DNA from: Streptomyces lincolnensis
Lineage (GTDB): Bacteria > Actinomycetota > Actinomycetes > Streptomycetales > Streptomycetaceae
DNA length: 64,000 nt
NCBI RefSeq assembly: GCF_001685355.1
Contig: NZ_CP016438.1
Location: 8,060,001-8,124,000 of the forward strand
Direction of reading: 5' to 3'
Position 1 is the first letter of the stretch. Every line of letters begins with the position of its first letter. The position numbers were made by a program, and so were the translations under genes. The notes under the pieces were generated by a model. The model searched no databases. It was not told where the DNA came from and saw only the letters and a list, made by a program, of their open reading frames with translations. Shown here piece after piece: positions 44,450 to 53,353 of this stretch.

Positions 44450-45892
44450 TCAGCCGCGGCCCGTCCCGCCGGAGCCCGGCCGCAGGACCGCCGCGGCCAG
44501 TGCCAGCGCTGCCGCCGCGATCGCCGTCGCCACGCGGAAGGCGAGCTGGTAGCCCTCGGCTGTGGCCGGGACGAGGTCCGTGCCTCCGGCGAGGAGTCCC
44601 TCGGTCCGGGCGGCGGCCAGGACGGAGAGGACTGCCAGGCCCAGGGAACCGCCCACCACCTGGGTGGTGTTGAACAGGCCCGAGGCGAGTCCCGCGTCCT
44701 CCTCGCGGGCGCCCGACATGGCGAGCCCGGTCAGGGCGGGCATCGCGGCGGCGAAGCCGACGGAGAGCAGGAGCAACGGCGGGAGGACGTCGGTGAGGTA
44801 CGAACCGTCGGCGGGGGCCCGGCCCAGCAGGGCCATGCCCACGGTGATCAGTGCGAGCCCCGCCAGCAGCACCCGGTGGGCGCCGAACCGGCCGATGGTC
44901 CGCGCGGACAGGCCGAGCATGAGCACGCCGATCGCGATCGGGGCCGGGAGGAACGCCGTACCGGTGAGCAACTCGCCGTAGCCGAGGACGCGTTGGAGGT
45001 AGAGCGTGCCGATGAACTGGAAGCCGTACATCGTCGCGATCATCAGGACCTGGACGGCGTTCGCGCCGGTCAGCAGACGGGAACCGAACATCCTCAGCCG
45101 CAGCAGCGGACGGGCGGCGCGGGCCTGGCGGACGGTGAACGCGACGAACAAGGTGAGCGCGAGCGCGCCCAGCAGCAGGGTCGCGGCGAGGCCGCGGTCG
45201 CCGGCGCCGACGATGGCGTACACCGTGAGCATCAGGGCGCCGGTGACCAGGGCCGACCCCGGGTAGTCGGCGCCCCTGCGGAGGCCCTCGCCGCGGTCCG
45301 GGGTCAGGATCCGGACCGCCGCCAGCCAGGCGACGACGCCGATCGGCAGGTTGATCAGGAAGATCCAGTGCCAGTTCAGGGCCTGGGTGAGCGCCCCGCC
45401 GAGGAACGTCCCGAGCGCCCCGCCCGCCGCGCCGACCGCGCTGAACACCGCGATGGCGCGGGCCTGTTCCCGAGGCTCCGGGAACAACGCGACGAGCATG
45501 CCGAGCACGACGGCCGCCGTCATCGCCCCGCCGACGCCCTGGAGGGCACGCGCCGCGATCAGCATGCCCGGGCCGGTCGCCACCCCGCACAGCACCGAGG
45601 CCGCGGTGAACACTGCGAGCCCGGCCGTGAACATCCGCTTGCGGCCCACCAGATCGCCGAGCCGGCCCACCAGCAACAGCAGCCCGCCGAACGGGATCAG
45701 ATAGGCGTTGACCACCCAGGCGAGCCCCGGCCCCGAGAAACCGAGGTCGCTCTGGATCGCCGGCATGGCGACCGTGACGATGTTGCCGTCGAGGATCGTC
45801 ATCAGGGTTCCCGCGCACAGGACGACCAGGGATGCCCAGCGGGAGTACGTTCGGTGCGAGGTTCGGGTCGGGGACTCGACGATGGCCGTCAT
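44450..45892 (-). CDS. MFS drug efflux transporter, DHA2 (14-helix) type
   Basis: The 480-residue product starts at ATG 45892 (GGAGG upstream). Motif A (GRLGDLVGRKRMFTAGLAVF), motif C-like GAAGGALGTFLGGAL and motif D1-like LDGNIVTVAMPAIQSDLGF identify a DHA2/EmrB-QacA-type proton antiporter. Fourteen hydrophobic segments are consistent with the length. The gene is divergent from an HxlR repressor with a 100-bp shared promoter, a typical regulator-efflux pair for an aromatic or drug inducer. Confidence 0.9.
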   Translation of the reverse strand: MTAIVESPTRTSHRTYSRWASLVVLCAGTLMTILDGNIVTVAMPAIQSDLGFSGPGLAWVVNAYLIPFGGLLLLVGRLGDLVGRKRMFTAGLAVFTAASVLCGVATGPGMLIAARALQGVGGAMTAAVVLGMLVALFPEPREQARAIAVFSAVGAAGGALGTFLGGALTQALNWHWIFLINLPIGVVAWLAAVRILTPDRGEGLRRGADYPGSALVTGALMLTVYAIVGAGDRGLAATLLLGALALTLFVAFTVRQARAARPLLRLRMFGSRLLTGANAVQVLMIATMYGFQFIGTLYLQRVLGYGELLTGTAFLPAPIAIGVLMLGLSARTIGRFGAHRVLLAGLALITVGMALLGRAPADGSYLTDVLPPLLLLSVGFAAAMPALTGLAMSGAREEDAGLASGLFNTTQVVGGSLGLAVLSVLAAARTEGLLAGGTDLVPATAEGYQLAFRVATAIAAAALALAAAVLRPGSGGTGRG

Positions 45893-45938
45893 GGCGGTGG
45901 TGCCTCCGCGTTCTTCATCGGTGCCTAGGTGCACGACT

Positions 45939-45952
45939 TGTAACGGGGTACA
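45939..45952. promoter_or_regulatory. Candidate HxlR operator
   Basis: The interrupted dyad TGTAACGGGGTACA sits in the divergent spacer between the MFS and HxlR genes. Short GTA/TAC half-sites like these are usual for HxlR-type regulators, so it is a plausible shared operator. Confidence 0.4.
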
Positions 45953-45992
45953 TCGTGAGTGACCATGAGGGCAGGCAGAAGGAGGCAGTTCG

Positions 45993-46394
45993 ATGTCCCA
46001 GAGGAACACCGGTGTTACCCCGCAGGTCGTGAACGCGCACGCGTGCCCGGTCCGTGAGGTTCTTGACAGGGTCTCCGGCAAATGGAGCGTCCAGATCCTC
46101 GTCGCCGCCGCCCACGGACCCATCCGCTTCACCGAGTTGGAGCGCGGCATCGAGGGCATCAGCCGCCGCATGCTCACCCTGACCCTGCGCAACCTGGAGC
46201 GCGACGGCCTCGTCACACGCACCGTGCATCCCACGGTCCCGCCCCGGGTGGAGTACGAACTGACCCCGGTGGCCCGGGAGTTGCACGAGACCCTGCAACG
46301 CCTGACCGACTGGGCCGAGCGGAACAGGGTCTACATCGCCGAGGCGCGCGCGGCCTACGACGGCGAGCGCGAACCGGAGCCGGCGGACGCGTAG
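45993..46394 (+). CDS. HxlR family transcriptional regulator
   Basis: The 133-residue winged-helix protein starts at ATG 45993 (AAGGAGG upstream). The HxlR signature is complete: CPVREVLDRVSGKWSVQILV with the conserved Cys18, then RFTELERGIEGISRRMLTLT, LRNLERDGLVTRTVHPTVPP and VEYELTPVARELHETL. It probably represses itself and the divergent MFS efflux gene, sensing electrophiles through the N-terminal Cys or a small ligand. Confidence 0.9.
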   Translation: MSQRNTGVTPQVVNAHACPVREVLDRVSGKWSVQILVAAAHGPIRFTELERGIEGISRRMLTLTLRNLERDGLVTRTVHPTVPPRVEYELTPVARELHETLQRLTDWAERNRVYIAEARAAYDGEREPEPADA

Positions 46395-46453
46395 GGCCGC
46401 GGCTCACGGCGCGGTCAGGGCGCGGGATGCGGCTGTGGCGTGTGGTGCGCGGC

Positions 46454-46876
46454 TCAGAGGCCGAACAGGCCCGGGTCCGACGCCAGTTCCTTGAAGTGCT
46501 CGCGCGGGTCGGCCACCAGCCGCCGCTCCTTGAGGTCCAGCAGGCCGCCGACGGCCGTGATCTCGGCCGCCACCGTGCCGTCGGTCTTGCGTATCGTCTG
46601 CTCGATCGTGAAGGTCTTCCCCTCACTCCAGGTGAAGTGGCAGGTCACCTGGACCTCGTCGCCCGCGATCAGCTCCCGCCGGTAACGGATGGTGGTCTCC
46701 AGGGCGACCGGGCCGACACCGCTGCCGATGAGGCCGGACTGGCTGATCCCGGCGGCCTGGAGCAGTGACCAGCGAGCGTGCTCGGCGTAGTTGATGTACA
46801 CGCTCTGGTTGAGGTGGCCCTGGACGTCCGTCTCGTAGCCACGGACGGTCACCGGGACGGCAAACGCTTCGGACAC
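46454..46876 (-). CDS. Hotdog-fold acyl-CoA thioesterase (4HBT)
   Basis: The 140-residue product starts at GTG 46876 (AGGGGAAG upstream). The 4-hydroxybenzoyl-CoA thioesterase pattern is present: YETDVQGHLNQSVYINYAEH carries the catalytic Asp and HxN loop, followed by LETTIRYRRELIAGDEVQVT and FTIEQTIRKTDGTVAAEITA. Such enzymes hydrolyse acyl-CoA or aromatic CoA thioesters as tetramers. The substrate is not determinable. It lies 53 nt downstream of the hypothetical gene start region on the same strand. Confidence 0.87.
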   Translation of the reverse strand: MSEAFAVPVTVRGYETDVQGHLNQSVYINYAEHARWSLLQAAGISQSGLIGSGVGPVALETTIRYRRELIAGDEVQVTCHFTWSEGKTFTIEQTIRKTDGTVAAEITAVGGLLDLKERRLVADPREHFKELASDPGLFGL

Positions 46877-46929
46877 GGCTTCCCCTTGTCGTTCGTGGAC
46901 ATGCTGATCAACCGATCTTGGCATGCTCA

Positions 46930-47550
46930 TCACGTCCGGCGCGGTGACGCCAGCAGATAGCGGACCCGCGTCCGCGGCTCGGTGTACTCGCCGGCCTGCC
47001 AGCCGCCCTTCTCCAGCGTGGCGGCGCAGGCAGACAGCTCTCCGGCACCCTGCGCGTACACGGCGACGGCTTCCGGCTGGGGAGTGGCGCGCACCCGGTA
47101 GCCGGGCGAGCCCCCCGTTTCCGGCGGGTGTCCGGCCGCCTCCAGGGCGAGGGCTGCGGCCTGCACCAGATGGGCGCGCTCCCAGCCGCACGGCCGGTCC
47201 GTCTCCCCGTTCGGATTGGTCATCCGGCGCAGTTCGAGCAGTCCCTGCCAGGCGCTGTGCACCTCACGGACCCGGGCGGGCCCGGCGTCCGGCGGCTCCG
47301 GCTCGCCCCCGACCCGGGCGGCGAACACCCCGCCGGCCGCCGCGGGAGCTTCGGGGGCCACCTCGACGGCCTCGCGTATCCGGTGCCCGGCCGGTGTCAG
47401 GAAGTGGTCGTGCGGCGGCCGGGAGTGCCGGAAGGCGAGCCCCCGCTTGACCAGCGCTTCGAGCTGGGCCCCGGTCCCCTTCAGGCGTCCGGTGACGGGA
47501 TCGGCGGCGTCGATGACTCGCCGCTGGGCGGCGGTCGGCGGTCGGGTCAC
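46930..47550 (-). CDS. Hypothetical Streptomyces protein, about 206 aa
   Basis: GTG 47550 is preferred because GGGAGGT lies seven bases upstream. The N-terminal part (1-70) looks like a small winged-helix module (PPTAAQRRVIDAADPVTGRL, then ALVKRGLAFRHSRPPHDHFL, TPAGHRIREAVE). The middle is Gly/Pro-rich. The C-terminus (about 110-205) reads HLVQAAALALEAAGHPPETG, YRVRATPQPEAVAVYAQGAG and CAATLEKGGWQAGEYTEPR. I do not recognise a named family; the N-terminus suggests DNA binding. It overlaps no neighbour and stands beside the thioesterase gene. Confidence 0.65.
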   Translation of the reverse strand: MTRPPTAAQRRVIDAADPVTGRLKGTGAQLEALVKRGLAFRHSRPPHDHFLTPAGHRIREAVEVAPEAPAAAGGVFAARVGGEPEPPDAGPARVREVHSAWQGLLELRRMTNPNGETDRPCGWERAHLVQAAALALEAAGHPPETGGSPGYRVRATPQPEAVAVYAQGAGELSACAATLEKGGWQAGEYTEPRTRVRYLLASPRRT

Positions 47551-47697
47551 GAGGGGCACCTCCCTGATGAACAGCCTGGTCGAAGGGTGTCGCGGCAGCG
47601 CGATCGACCCGTTCGAAGACTACGACCCGGGACTGACATCCCACCCGACGATCAAGGACCACCGGCCCCGGCGCGTGGTCGACGGCCGGTCCCCGCG

Positions 47698-48906
47698 CTA
47701 CTGCCGGTACCCGCTCAGGAACCGCCCGATCCGCCCGATCGCCGCCTCCAGGTCGTCCGCGTGGGGCAGGGTCAGGATGCGGAAGTGATCAGGGGTCGGC
47801 CAGTTGAAGCCCGTGCCCTGGACGACCTGGATCTTTTCGCGCAGGAGGAGGTCCAGGACGAACTTCTCGTCGTCGTGGATCTTGTGGACCTTGGGGTCGA
47901 GGCGGGGGAAGGCGTAGAGGGAGCCCTTCGGCTTCACGCAGGACACGCCGGGGATCTCGTTGAGCTTCTCCCAGGCCACGTCGCGCTGTTCGTGCAGGCG
48001 TCCGCCCGGCGCGGTGAGCTCGTGGATGGACTGGCGGCCGCCGAGCGCGGCCTGGATGGCGTACTGGGCGGGCGCGTTGGCGCACAGGCGCATGGAGGCC
48101 AGCATGGTCAGCCCCTCCAGGTAGTTCCTGGCGTGCTGCTTCGGGCCGGTGACGACCAGCCAGCCCGAGCGGAAGCCCGCCACCCGGTACGTCTTGGACA
48201 GCCCGCAGAAGGTCAGGACGACCAGGTCGGGGGCGAGCGCGGCGACCGAGTGGTGCACGGCGTCGTCGTAGAGGATCTGGTCGTAGATCTCGTCGGCGAA
48301 GACCATCAGGCCGTGCCGGCGGGCGAGATCGAGGATGCCCTCGATGATCTCCTTCGGATAGACCGCGCCGGTCGGGTTGTTGGGGTTGATGATGACCACG
48401 GCCTTGGTGCGGTCCGTGATCTTCGACGCCATGTCGTCCAGGTCCGGGTACCAGTCGGCCTGTTCGTCGCAGAGGTAGTGAACCGCCTTGCCCCCGGAGA
48501 GCGTTGTCACCGCCGTCCACAGCGGGAAGTCCGGAGCCGGGATGAGGATCTCGTCGCCGTCCTCGACCAGCGCCTGTACGGCCATCGAGATCAGCTCGGA
48601 GATGCCGTTGCCGAGGAACACGTCGTCGACGCCGACGTCCAGGCCGAGCGTCTGGTAGCGCCCCGCCACGGCCCGCCGGGCGGAGAGGACACCGCGCGAG
48701 TCGGTGTAGCCGTGCGCCTGCGGGAGCATCCGGATCATGTCCTGGAGGATCTCCTCCGGCGCCTCGAAGCCGAACAGCGCGGGGTTGCCGGTGTTGAGTC
48801 GGAGCACGCTGTGCCCCGCCTTCTCCAGTGCGTCGGCGTGCTCGATCACCGGGCCGCGGATCTCGTAGCAGACCTCGCTGAGCTTGTTCGACTGCCGGAA
48901 CTCCAT
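47698..48906 (-). CDS. PLP-dependent aminotransferase, AlaA-like
   Basis: The 402-residue fold-type I class I/II aminotransferase starts at ATG 48906. Motifs: LRLNTGNPALFGFEAPEEIL, YTDSRGVLSARRAVAGRYQ, VVIINPNNPTGAVYPKEIIE, FADEIYDQILYDDA and the PLP Lys in FCGLSKTYRVAGFRSGW. The N-terminal FRQSNKLSEVCYEIRGPVIE matches glutamate-pyruvate aminotransferases of the AlaA type, so alanine synthesis from pyruvate and glutamate is likely. It is divergent from an HxlR-like regulator with dyads in the shared promoter. Confidence 0.9.
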   Translation of the reverse strand: MEFRQSNKLSEVCYEIRGPVIEHADALEKAGHSVLRLNTGNPALFGFEAPEEILQDMIRMLPQAHGYTDSRGVLSARRAVAGRYQTLGLDVGVDDVFLGNGISELISMAVQALVEDGDEILIPAPDFPLWTAVTTLSGGKAVHYLCDEQADWYPDLDDMASKITDRTKAVVIINPNNPTGAVYPKEIIEGILDLARRHGLMVFADEIYDQILYDDAVHHSVAALAPDLVVLTFCGLSKTYRVAGFRSGWLVVTGPKQHARNYLEGLTMLASMRLCANAPAQYAIQAALGGRQSIHELTAPGGRLHEQRDVAWEKLNEIPGVSCVKPKGSLYAFPRLDPKVHKIHDDEKFVLDLLLREKIQVVQGTGFNWPTPDHFRILTLPHADDLEAAIGRIGRFLSGYRQ

Positions 48907-48935
48907 GCGCTGACGCCCCTCCGGTTGTGGTGTTG

Positions 48936-48970
48936 CTTGGTTTTACCAAGTTCGAGCTTGGAAAGTCCAA
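48936..48970. promoter_or_regulatory. Tandem dyads between aminotransferase and HxlR genes
   Basis: CTTGGTTTTACCAAG (48936-48950, perfect 6-bp arms) and TTGGAAAGTCCAA (48958-48970, 4-bp arms) lie 22 bp apart by start. The second overlaps the candidate -35 of the HxlR gene, so autorepression is likely. Confidence 0.55.
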
Positions 48971-48985
48971 CGACATGTCTAGACT
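48958..48985 (+). promoter_or_regulatory. Candidate leaderless promoter of HxlR gene
   Basis: A -35-like TTGGAA (48958-48963) and a -10-like TAGACT (48980-48985) with a 16-bp spacer predict transcription from the A of ATG 48993. No Shine-Dalgarno precedes that codon, as expected of a leaderless message. Confidence 0.5.
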
Positions 48986-48992
48986 GCGTCGC

Positions 48993-49619
48993 ATGTCACC
49001 TCGCCGAAGCTACGACCAGTACTGTTCCGCCGCCCGGGCGCTCGACGTCGTCGGCGACCGCTGGACTCTTCTGATCGTCCGGGAGCTGCTGGCCGGCCCG
49101 CGCCGCTACACCGACCTGCACGCCGACCTCCCCGGCGTCAGCACGGACGTACTCGCCTCCCGGCTGAAGGACATGGAACGCGACGGACTGACGACCCGCC
49201 GCCGGCTGCCGCCTCCCGGAGCGGCCTACGTCTACGAACTCACCGGCCGGGGGCGGGAGTTGCAGCCTGTGCTCCAGGCCCTGGGGGCTTGGGGGCAGCC
49301 CGAGCTGGGTGAGCGCCGGCCCACCGACGCCGTACGCGCCCACTGGTTCGCCCTGCCCCTGCTGCGGGCGCTGGAGGGTACGGGCCTGGTGGAAGTCCGG
49401 CTGGAGGAGGGGGACTTCCACCTGTACGTCGGCGCCACGGACGGCCCGGCCTACGGCGAGGGACCCGCGCCCGAGGACCCCGACGCGCGGCTGGTGATGG
49501 ACAACGGCATCTGTACGGCCATCAGCCGCGGGGACGTGAGCCTGGCGGACGCGGTGCGGGCCGGCCGGGTCGAGGTGACCGGCGACGGGACGCTCGCCAA
49601 AGCGCTGCGCGAGGCGTGA
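48993..49619 (+). CDS. HxlR family regulator with SCP2-like C-terminal domain
   Basis: The product has 208 residues if ATG 48993 is used; ATG 48975 adds six residues but would place the dyad in the leader. The winged helix is clear (SYDQYCSAARALDVVGDRWT, then LLIVRELLAGPRRYTDLHAD, LPGVSTDVLASRLKDMERDG). Residues about 100-208 look like an SCP2/sterol-carrier-like ligand pocket (LVEVRLEEGDFHLYVGATDG, then AISRGDVSLADAVRAGRVEV). This HxlR-SCP2 fusion is recurrent in Streptomyces and probably senses a hydrophobic ligand. Confidence 0.85.
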   Translation: MSPRRSYDQYCSAARALDVVGDRWTLLIVRELLAGPRRYTDLHADLPGVSTDVLASRLKDMERDGLTTRRRLPPPGAAYVYELTGRGRELQPVLQALGAWGQPELGERRPTDAVRAHWFALPLLRALEGTGLVEVRLEEGDFHLYVGATDGPAYGEGPAPEDPDARLVMDNGICTAISRGDVSLADAVRAGRVEVTGDGTLAKALREA

Positions 49620-49634
49620 ACGGCCCGCCCATGA

Positions 49635-49660
49635 AGAAGGCCCGCCGGAGCGGGCCTTCT
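49635..49660 (+). terminator. Terminator hairpin
   Basis: AGAAGGCCCGC (49635-49645) and GCGGGCCTTCT (49650-49660) form a perfect 11-bp stem with a CGGA tetraloop, between the HxlR gene (stop 49619) and the convergent membrane gene (stop 49702). Confidence 0.85.
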
Positions 49661-49701
49661 CGGTGAGCGTCTGGGCACTCCTGCGCACTCTTGACGGAGT
49701 G

Positions 49702-50520
49702 TCAGGCTCCTGGCGGCACCCGCGAAGGCCGCCCCGACCCCCGCGTCAGCGCGTATCCGCCGATCCCCGCGAGCGCGGCCAGCACACCGCCGAGCGCGGT
49801 CCACACCCACCGGTCGGACCACCAGCCCGACGACCAGCCGTCCTCGGGCTCGATGGCCGACAGGACGGCGGACCCGGAATCCGACTCCGACTCCGAACCG
49901 CCGCCCTGCGCCCGGGACGTCACCGCGATCCCCGGCACCAGCGGCTCGGTCAGTGACCCGTCCACGGCGGCCGAGCCGCCGATGTCCTTGGAGTCGGCCC
50001 GTACCTCGGCCCCGACCGGCAGGCCCAGGTCGGCCGTGGCCAGGTCGGTGACCGTCAGCCGGACGTAGTACGTCCCCGGCAGCGGGTCGTTCGCCCACGG
50101 CTCCGACCAGGCGCGGACCGTGCGCAGCACGCAGGTCAGCTCCACGGAGGCCGCGTCCGCCGCCGCGGTGCGCGTCTGCGCGCCGTACTGGCAGGCCTGG
50201 CGGCGCCGCAGACCGTCGTACACGTCGACCTGCCAGGTCTCGGCGGCATGCGTCTCGGGCAGCTTCACCGTCGCCTTCACGGTGGGGCGCTGGCCGGCGT
50301 CCGCCGGGAACGACCAGTACAGGTAGTCGCCCGCCGAGCCGTCCGCCGTGGCCGTCTGTCCCTGCTCGATCTCGGTCGCCGTACGGAAGGAGGTGCCGGC
50401 CCGGGTGGGCGCGTCACCGTCCGGCGAGGCCGAGGGGGACGGTGAGGAGTCGGCCGCCGCCGGGGCGGCGGCGAGGCCCAGCATCAGCGCCGCGGCGCTC
50501 AACACGCGTGTGATCCGCAT
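49702..50520 (-). CDS. Secreted/anchored companion of VWA protein
   Basis: The 272-residue product starts at ATG 50520, overlapping the stop of the VWA gene by one base. It has a signal peptide (1-23, VLSAAALMLGLAAAPAAA), an extracellular beta-rich region (about 40-185) with GDYLYWSFPADAGQRPTVKA, paired Cys in RRQACQYGAQ and SVELTCVLRTV, and LPGTYYVRLTVTDL. A Ser/Glu-rich linker (GSESESDSGS), one C-terminal helix (WVWTALGGVLAALAGIGGYAL) and an Arg tail follow. No family is recognised; it likely forms an envelope complex with its coupled VWA partner. Confidence 0.75.
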   Translation of the reverse strand: MRITRVLSAAALMLGLAAAPAAADSSPSPSASPDGDAPTRAGTSFRTATEIEQGQTATADGSAGDYLYWSFPADAGQRPTVKATVKLPETHAAETWQVDVYDGLRRRQACQYGAQTRTAAADAASVELTCVLRTVRAWSEPWANDPLPGTYYVRLTVTDLATADLGLPVGAEVRADSKDIGGSAAVDGSLTEPLVPGIAVTSRAQGGGSESESDSGSAVLSAIEPEDGWSSGWWSDRWVWTALGGVLAALAGIGGYALTRGSGRPSRVPPGA

Positions 50521-51788
50521 CAGTTGGTCCTCCAGACCGCGAGCCGCCAGCGCGACAGCCAGCCCCACAGCAGACCGGCGAGGAAGCCGGTCAGGACGAG
50601 CGCGCCGAGTAGCCACCAGCCGCGTCCGAGGCCGAAGGAGGCCACGTCGCCCGCCTGTGACGGCCCGTCCACCACGTCGACGGTCAGCTCCAGCGGCAGA
50701 CCGGGCGTGGTCTTCACCCCGGCGGCCGCCGAGAAGGCGTGGGTGAGCTGGAGGCACACGGACTCCGCCGGCGCCTCGTCGTCGGAGTCGCTCTCCGCCT
50801 TCGGGTAGCGCAGGCCCGTGGAGATCACATCCGTACGGCCGTCGCCCGCCGCCTCGCCGCGCACGATCTCCCGGCCGTGCACGGTGACCGCCCTGAGCAG
50901 CACCCCGTAACCCGGGTTCACCGCCCGGTCGGCCGCCACGCTCACCGAGGCCCGCAGCTCCTGGCCGGGCCCGACGTCCACCCGGTACCAGCGCTGCTGC
51001 CCGAACTCCTCGCGGTCGGTGTACAGGCCGGACTTCAGTGTCGGCGCCTGCGCGCAGGTCGTCGCGCCCTCGGTCGCCACCGGCGTCACCACCGGGTCGG
51101 CCGCGCGGTCCACCAACTGGTTGACCTTGTCGGTGAGTTCGTCGGTGTGCTCGACCGACGTGTAGGTACCGCCGGTCGCCTCCGCGATGCAGCTGAGCTG
51201 CTGCCGCATCTTGGTGTTGGGGACCAGGCCGAGGGTGTCGATGGTCAGTCCGATGCCCTTGGCGGCGATCTCGCGGGCCACCTCGCACGGGTCGAGCGGC
51301 GCGCAGGTGTCCTCGCCGTCGCTGATCAGCACGATCCGCTTGGAACTCGCGCCGTCGGTGAAGTCGCCGGCGGCCGCGAGCAGCGCCGGGCCGATCGGGG
51401 TCCAGCCGGTGGGGGAGAGGGTCGCCACCGCCGTCTTGGCCTCGGTGCGGTCCAGCGTGCTGACCGGGTACAGCTGCGCGGTGTCCTTGCACCCCGTCTT
51501 CTGGTTGTCCCCCGGGTAGTTGGCGCCCAGGGTCCGGATGCCGAGCCGGACCTCCTGCGGGGTCGCGTCCAGCACCTCGTTGAAGGCCTGCTTCGCCGCC
51601 GCCATCCGGGTGCCGCCGTCGATGTCCCGCTCCCGCATCGAGCCGCTCACGTCGAGGACCAGGTCGACCTGAGGGGTGGCCTCACCGCTGGGTTCACCGG
51701 CGTGGGCCGCGGCCGGGAGGGCGAGCCCGGCCGTCAGGGCGGCGACCAGGGCGCACACGCCCGCCGCCAGCCGTTTACTTGTGATCAT
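50520..51788 (-). CDS. VWA domain membrane-anchored protein
   Basis: The 422-residue product starts at ATG 51788. The signal peptide (1-30) is followed by a von Willebrand A domain (about 40-225) with a full MIDAS: DLVLDVSGSMRERD (DxSxS), the Thr in PTGWTPIGPALLAAAGD and the Asp in VLISDGEDTCAPLDP. A beta-rich domain (about 245-370) of the kind also seen in its partner and a C-terminal helix (WWLLGALVLTGFLAGLLWGW) anchor it in the membrane. VWA domains mediate metal-dependent protein contacts. It is translationally coupled to the downstream secreted partner. Confidence 0.87.
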   Translation of the reverse strand: MITSKRLAAGVCALVAALTAGLALPAAAHAGEPSGEATPQVDLVLDVSGSMRERDIDGGTRMAAAKQAFNEVLDATPQEVRLGIRTLGANYPGDNQKTGCKDTAQLYPVSTLDRTEAKTAVATLSPTGWTPIGPALLAAAGDFTDGASSKRIVLISDGEDTCAPLDPCEVAREIAAKGIGLTIDTLGLVPNTKMRQQLSCIAEATGGTYTSVEHTDELTDKVNQLVDRAADPVVTPVATEGATTCAQAPTLKSGLYTDREEFGQQRWYRVDVGPGQELRASVSVAADRAVNPGYGVLLRAVTVHGREIVRGEAAGDGRTDVISTGLRYPKAESDSDDEAPAESVCLQLTHAFSAAAGVKTTPGLPLELTVDVVDGPSQAGDVASFGLGRGWWLLGALVLTGFLAGLLWGWLSRWRLAVWRTN

Positions 51789-51853
51789 CGGCGGATCTTA
51801 TTGATCAGTGGTGCCCCGCTCCAAAACGGCCGCTCAGGCACGCCGCCGGACCG

Positions 51854-53353
51854 TCACCGCAGTGGATTGGGCAGCCCGGTCCACTGGTCCCCGGGCGTCC
51901 CCGGCGACAACCGCATCAACGTCAACGCCTTCGCCGGCAGCGGCTGTTCGAGCAGCGCCGCGAGATCGGGCGTGCGCGGCAGATCCCGTACGGCCGTCCC
52001 CAGCGCCTCCCGCAGCACCGCCTGCGAACCCGCCGTACCGGCGAGCGCTCCGGCCACCAGGGACCCGAACAGCTTGCGCCGCAGGGTCGTCACGTCGTCG
52101 GTGACGATCCGTCCGGTGAGTGCGGGCGCCGGGATGCCGTGCCGGGCCAGCCGGGCCGGGCTCACCCGGATGTCGGCCAGGTCGCGGTAGACCAGGCGCA
52201 GCGGGGCGCCCGACGCGGACAGCACGACGAGGAGGTTCTGGCCGTGCGCCTCCAGGGCCACCCCCAGGTCCAGCAGCCGCAGACCGGCCGTCAGGGCGAG
52301 CCGTGCGAAATCGGCGAGCCAGCCGGGGGAGCCGGGGAGGTCGGTGGTGGGGAGGGCGGCCACCGGCACGACCCGCTCCCCGCGCTCCGCCACCGCGTAC
52401 ATCTGCGGCGACTCGCGCAGCACGGCCGCCAGATCGGGGGAGTCGGCCGTGATCGCGCCCTCGGTGCGGGTGAAGTGCAGCAGGCCGTCCAGGCGGGCCG
52501 CGAGCGTCTCCGCGAACGCCGAGAGAGTCGCCGACAGGGAGATCGAGTAGACGGAGATGTCCCGCACCGAGGACGTCAGACGGGCGCTCAGCGCGGTCTT
52601 GACGTGCGGTCCGTCGGGCAGGGCGAGGGTCCGCAGCGACATCAGCGGATGCGCCGCGACCCCGCGCTCGCAGGACCGCTTGAGCACATGCTCCTCCTGC
52701 CACGGGTGCACCGGCACCAACATCCGCTCCCCGTCCCGCAGTTCGGACGGCCACACGCCCGTCACCAGACACTCGCCCGCCGGCACCGGCAGCAGTCCCA
52801 GCCGCACCAGCGGCCCGTGCTCGGGCCCGTAGGCGAGCTGCTCGGCCACCGAGAAACCGGGCCGGGAACGGCAGTTGGGATGGTATGGATGCCCGTCGAC
52901 CACCCGCTGCTCCCACTCCCAGTCCGTCACCGGCCACGCCGCCGCGAGGGGCTCCTGCCCGGCCCGGGACAGCGCCAACGAGGCGACACTGTGGTCCAGT
53001 TCGGTGGCGAAGGCCGTACCGTGCGCTACGGCCAGATCGGTCATCAGCCGCGCCGGATCGTCGTACGTCACCTCGTCCAGGCGTACGGCGGTGACGTACG
53101 CGGCCGTGGCGTACGGGTCCGGAGCCGGGCCGTGCAGACGGCGGCCGTCCCCCAGACGCAGGGTGAGTCCCTCCGGGCCGGGATCCCGGCCGGCGACCCA
53201 GGGCAGCGGTTCGTGACTCAGCGCACGCCAGAGACGGGTCAGCACGGCCGCGCGGGCGCCGGGCAGCCCGGCCGAGTACCGGGGCACGAGACCGGGGCGT
53301 ACGACGGCCAGCTCGGCGGCGACCTCGGCCTCGGCGGTGGGGGGACGGTGCAC
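51854..53353 (-). CDS. IucA/IucC family siderophore synthetase (NIS)
   Basis: The 499-residue product starts at GTG 53353 with GAGGAG seven bases upstream. IucA/IucC features: DGHPYHPNCRSRPGFSVAEQ, LVPVHPWQEEHVLKRSCERG, KTALSARLTSSVRDISVYSI, EAHGQNLLVVLSASGAPLRL and LVYRDLADIRVSPARLA. NIS synthetases adenylate a carboxylate such as citrate or succinyl compounds and condense it with an amine or hydroxamate. A ferric iron reductase-like C-terminus (TLRRKLFGSLVAGAL) is included. It is divergent from a second NIS gene with 116 bp between starts. No hydroxylase, acyltransferase or transporter is adjacent. Confidence 0.88.
   Translation of the reverse strand: MHRPPTAEAEVAAELAVVRPGLVPRYSAGLPGARAAVLTRLWRALSHEPLPWVAGRDPGPEGLTLRLGDGRRLHGPAPDPYATAAYVTAVRLDEVTYDDPARLMTDLAVAHGTAFATELDHSVASLALSRAGQEPLAAAWPVTDWEWEQRVVDGHPYHPNCRSRPGFSVAEQLAYGPEHGPLVRLGLLPVPAGECLVTGVWPSELRDGERMLVPVHPWQEEHVLKRSCERGVAAHPLMSLRTLALPDGPHVKTALSARLTSSVRDISVYSISLSATLSAFAETLAARLDGLLHFTRTEGAITADSPDLAAVLRESPQMYAVAERGERVVPVAALPTTDLPGSPGWLADFARLALTAGLRLLDLGVALEAHGQNLLVVLSASGAPLRLVYRDLADIRVSPARLARHGIPAPALTGRIVTDDVTTLRRKLFGSLVAGALAGTAGSQAVLREALGTAVRDLPRTPDLAALLEQPLPAKALTLMRLSPGTPGDQWTGLPNPLR

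Noticed and set aside
47568..47788. Short plus-strand ORF after the hypothetical gene (MNSLVEGC start)
   Set aside because: It overlaps the 3' end of the aminotransferase in antisense and has no Shine-Dalgarno of its own or recognisable content.
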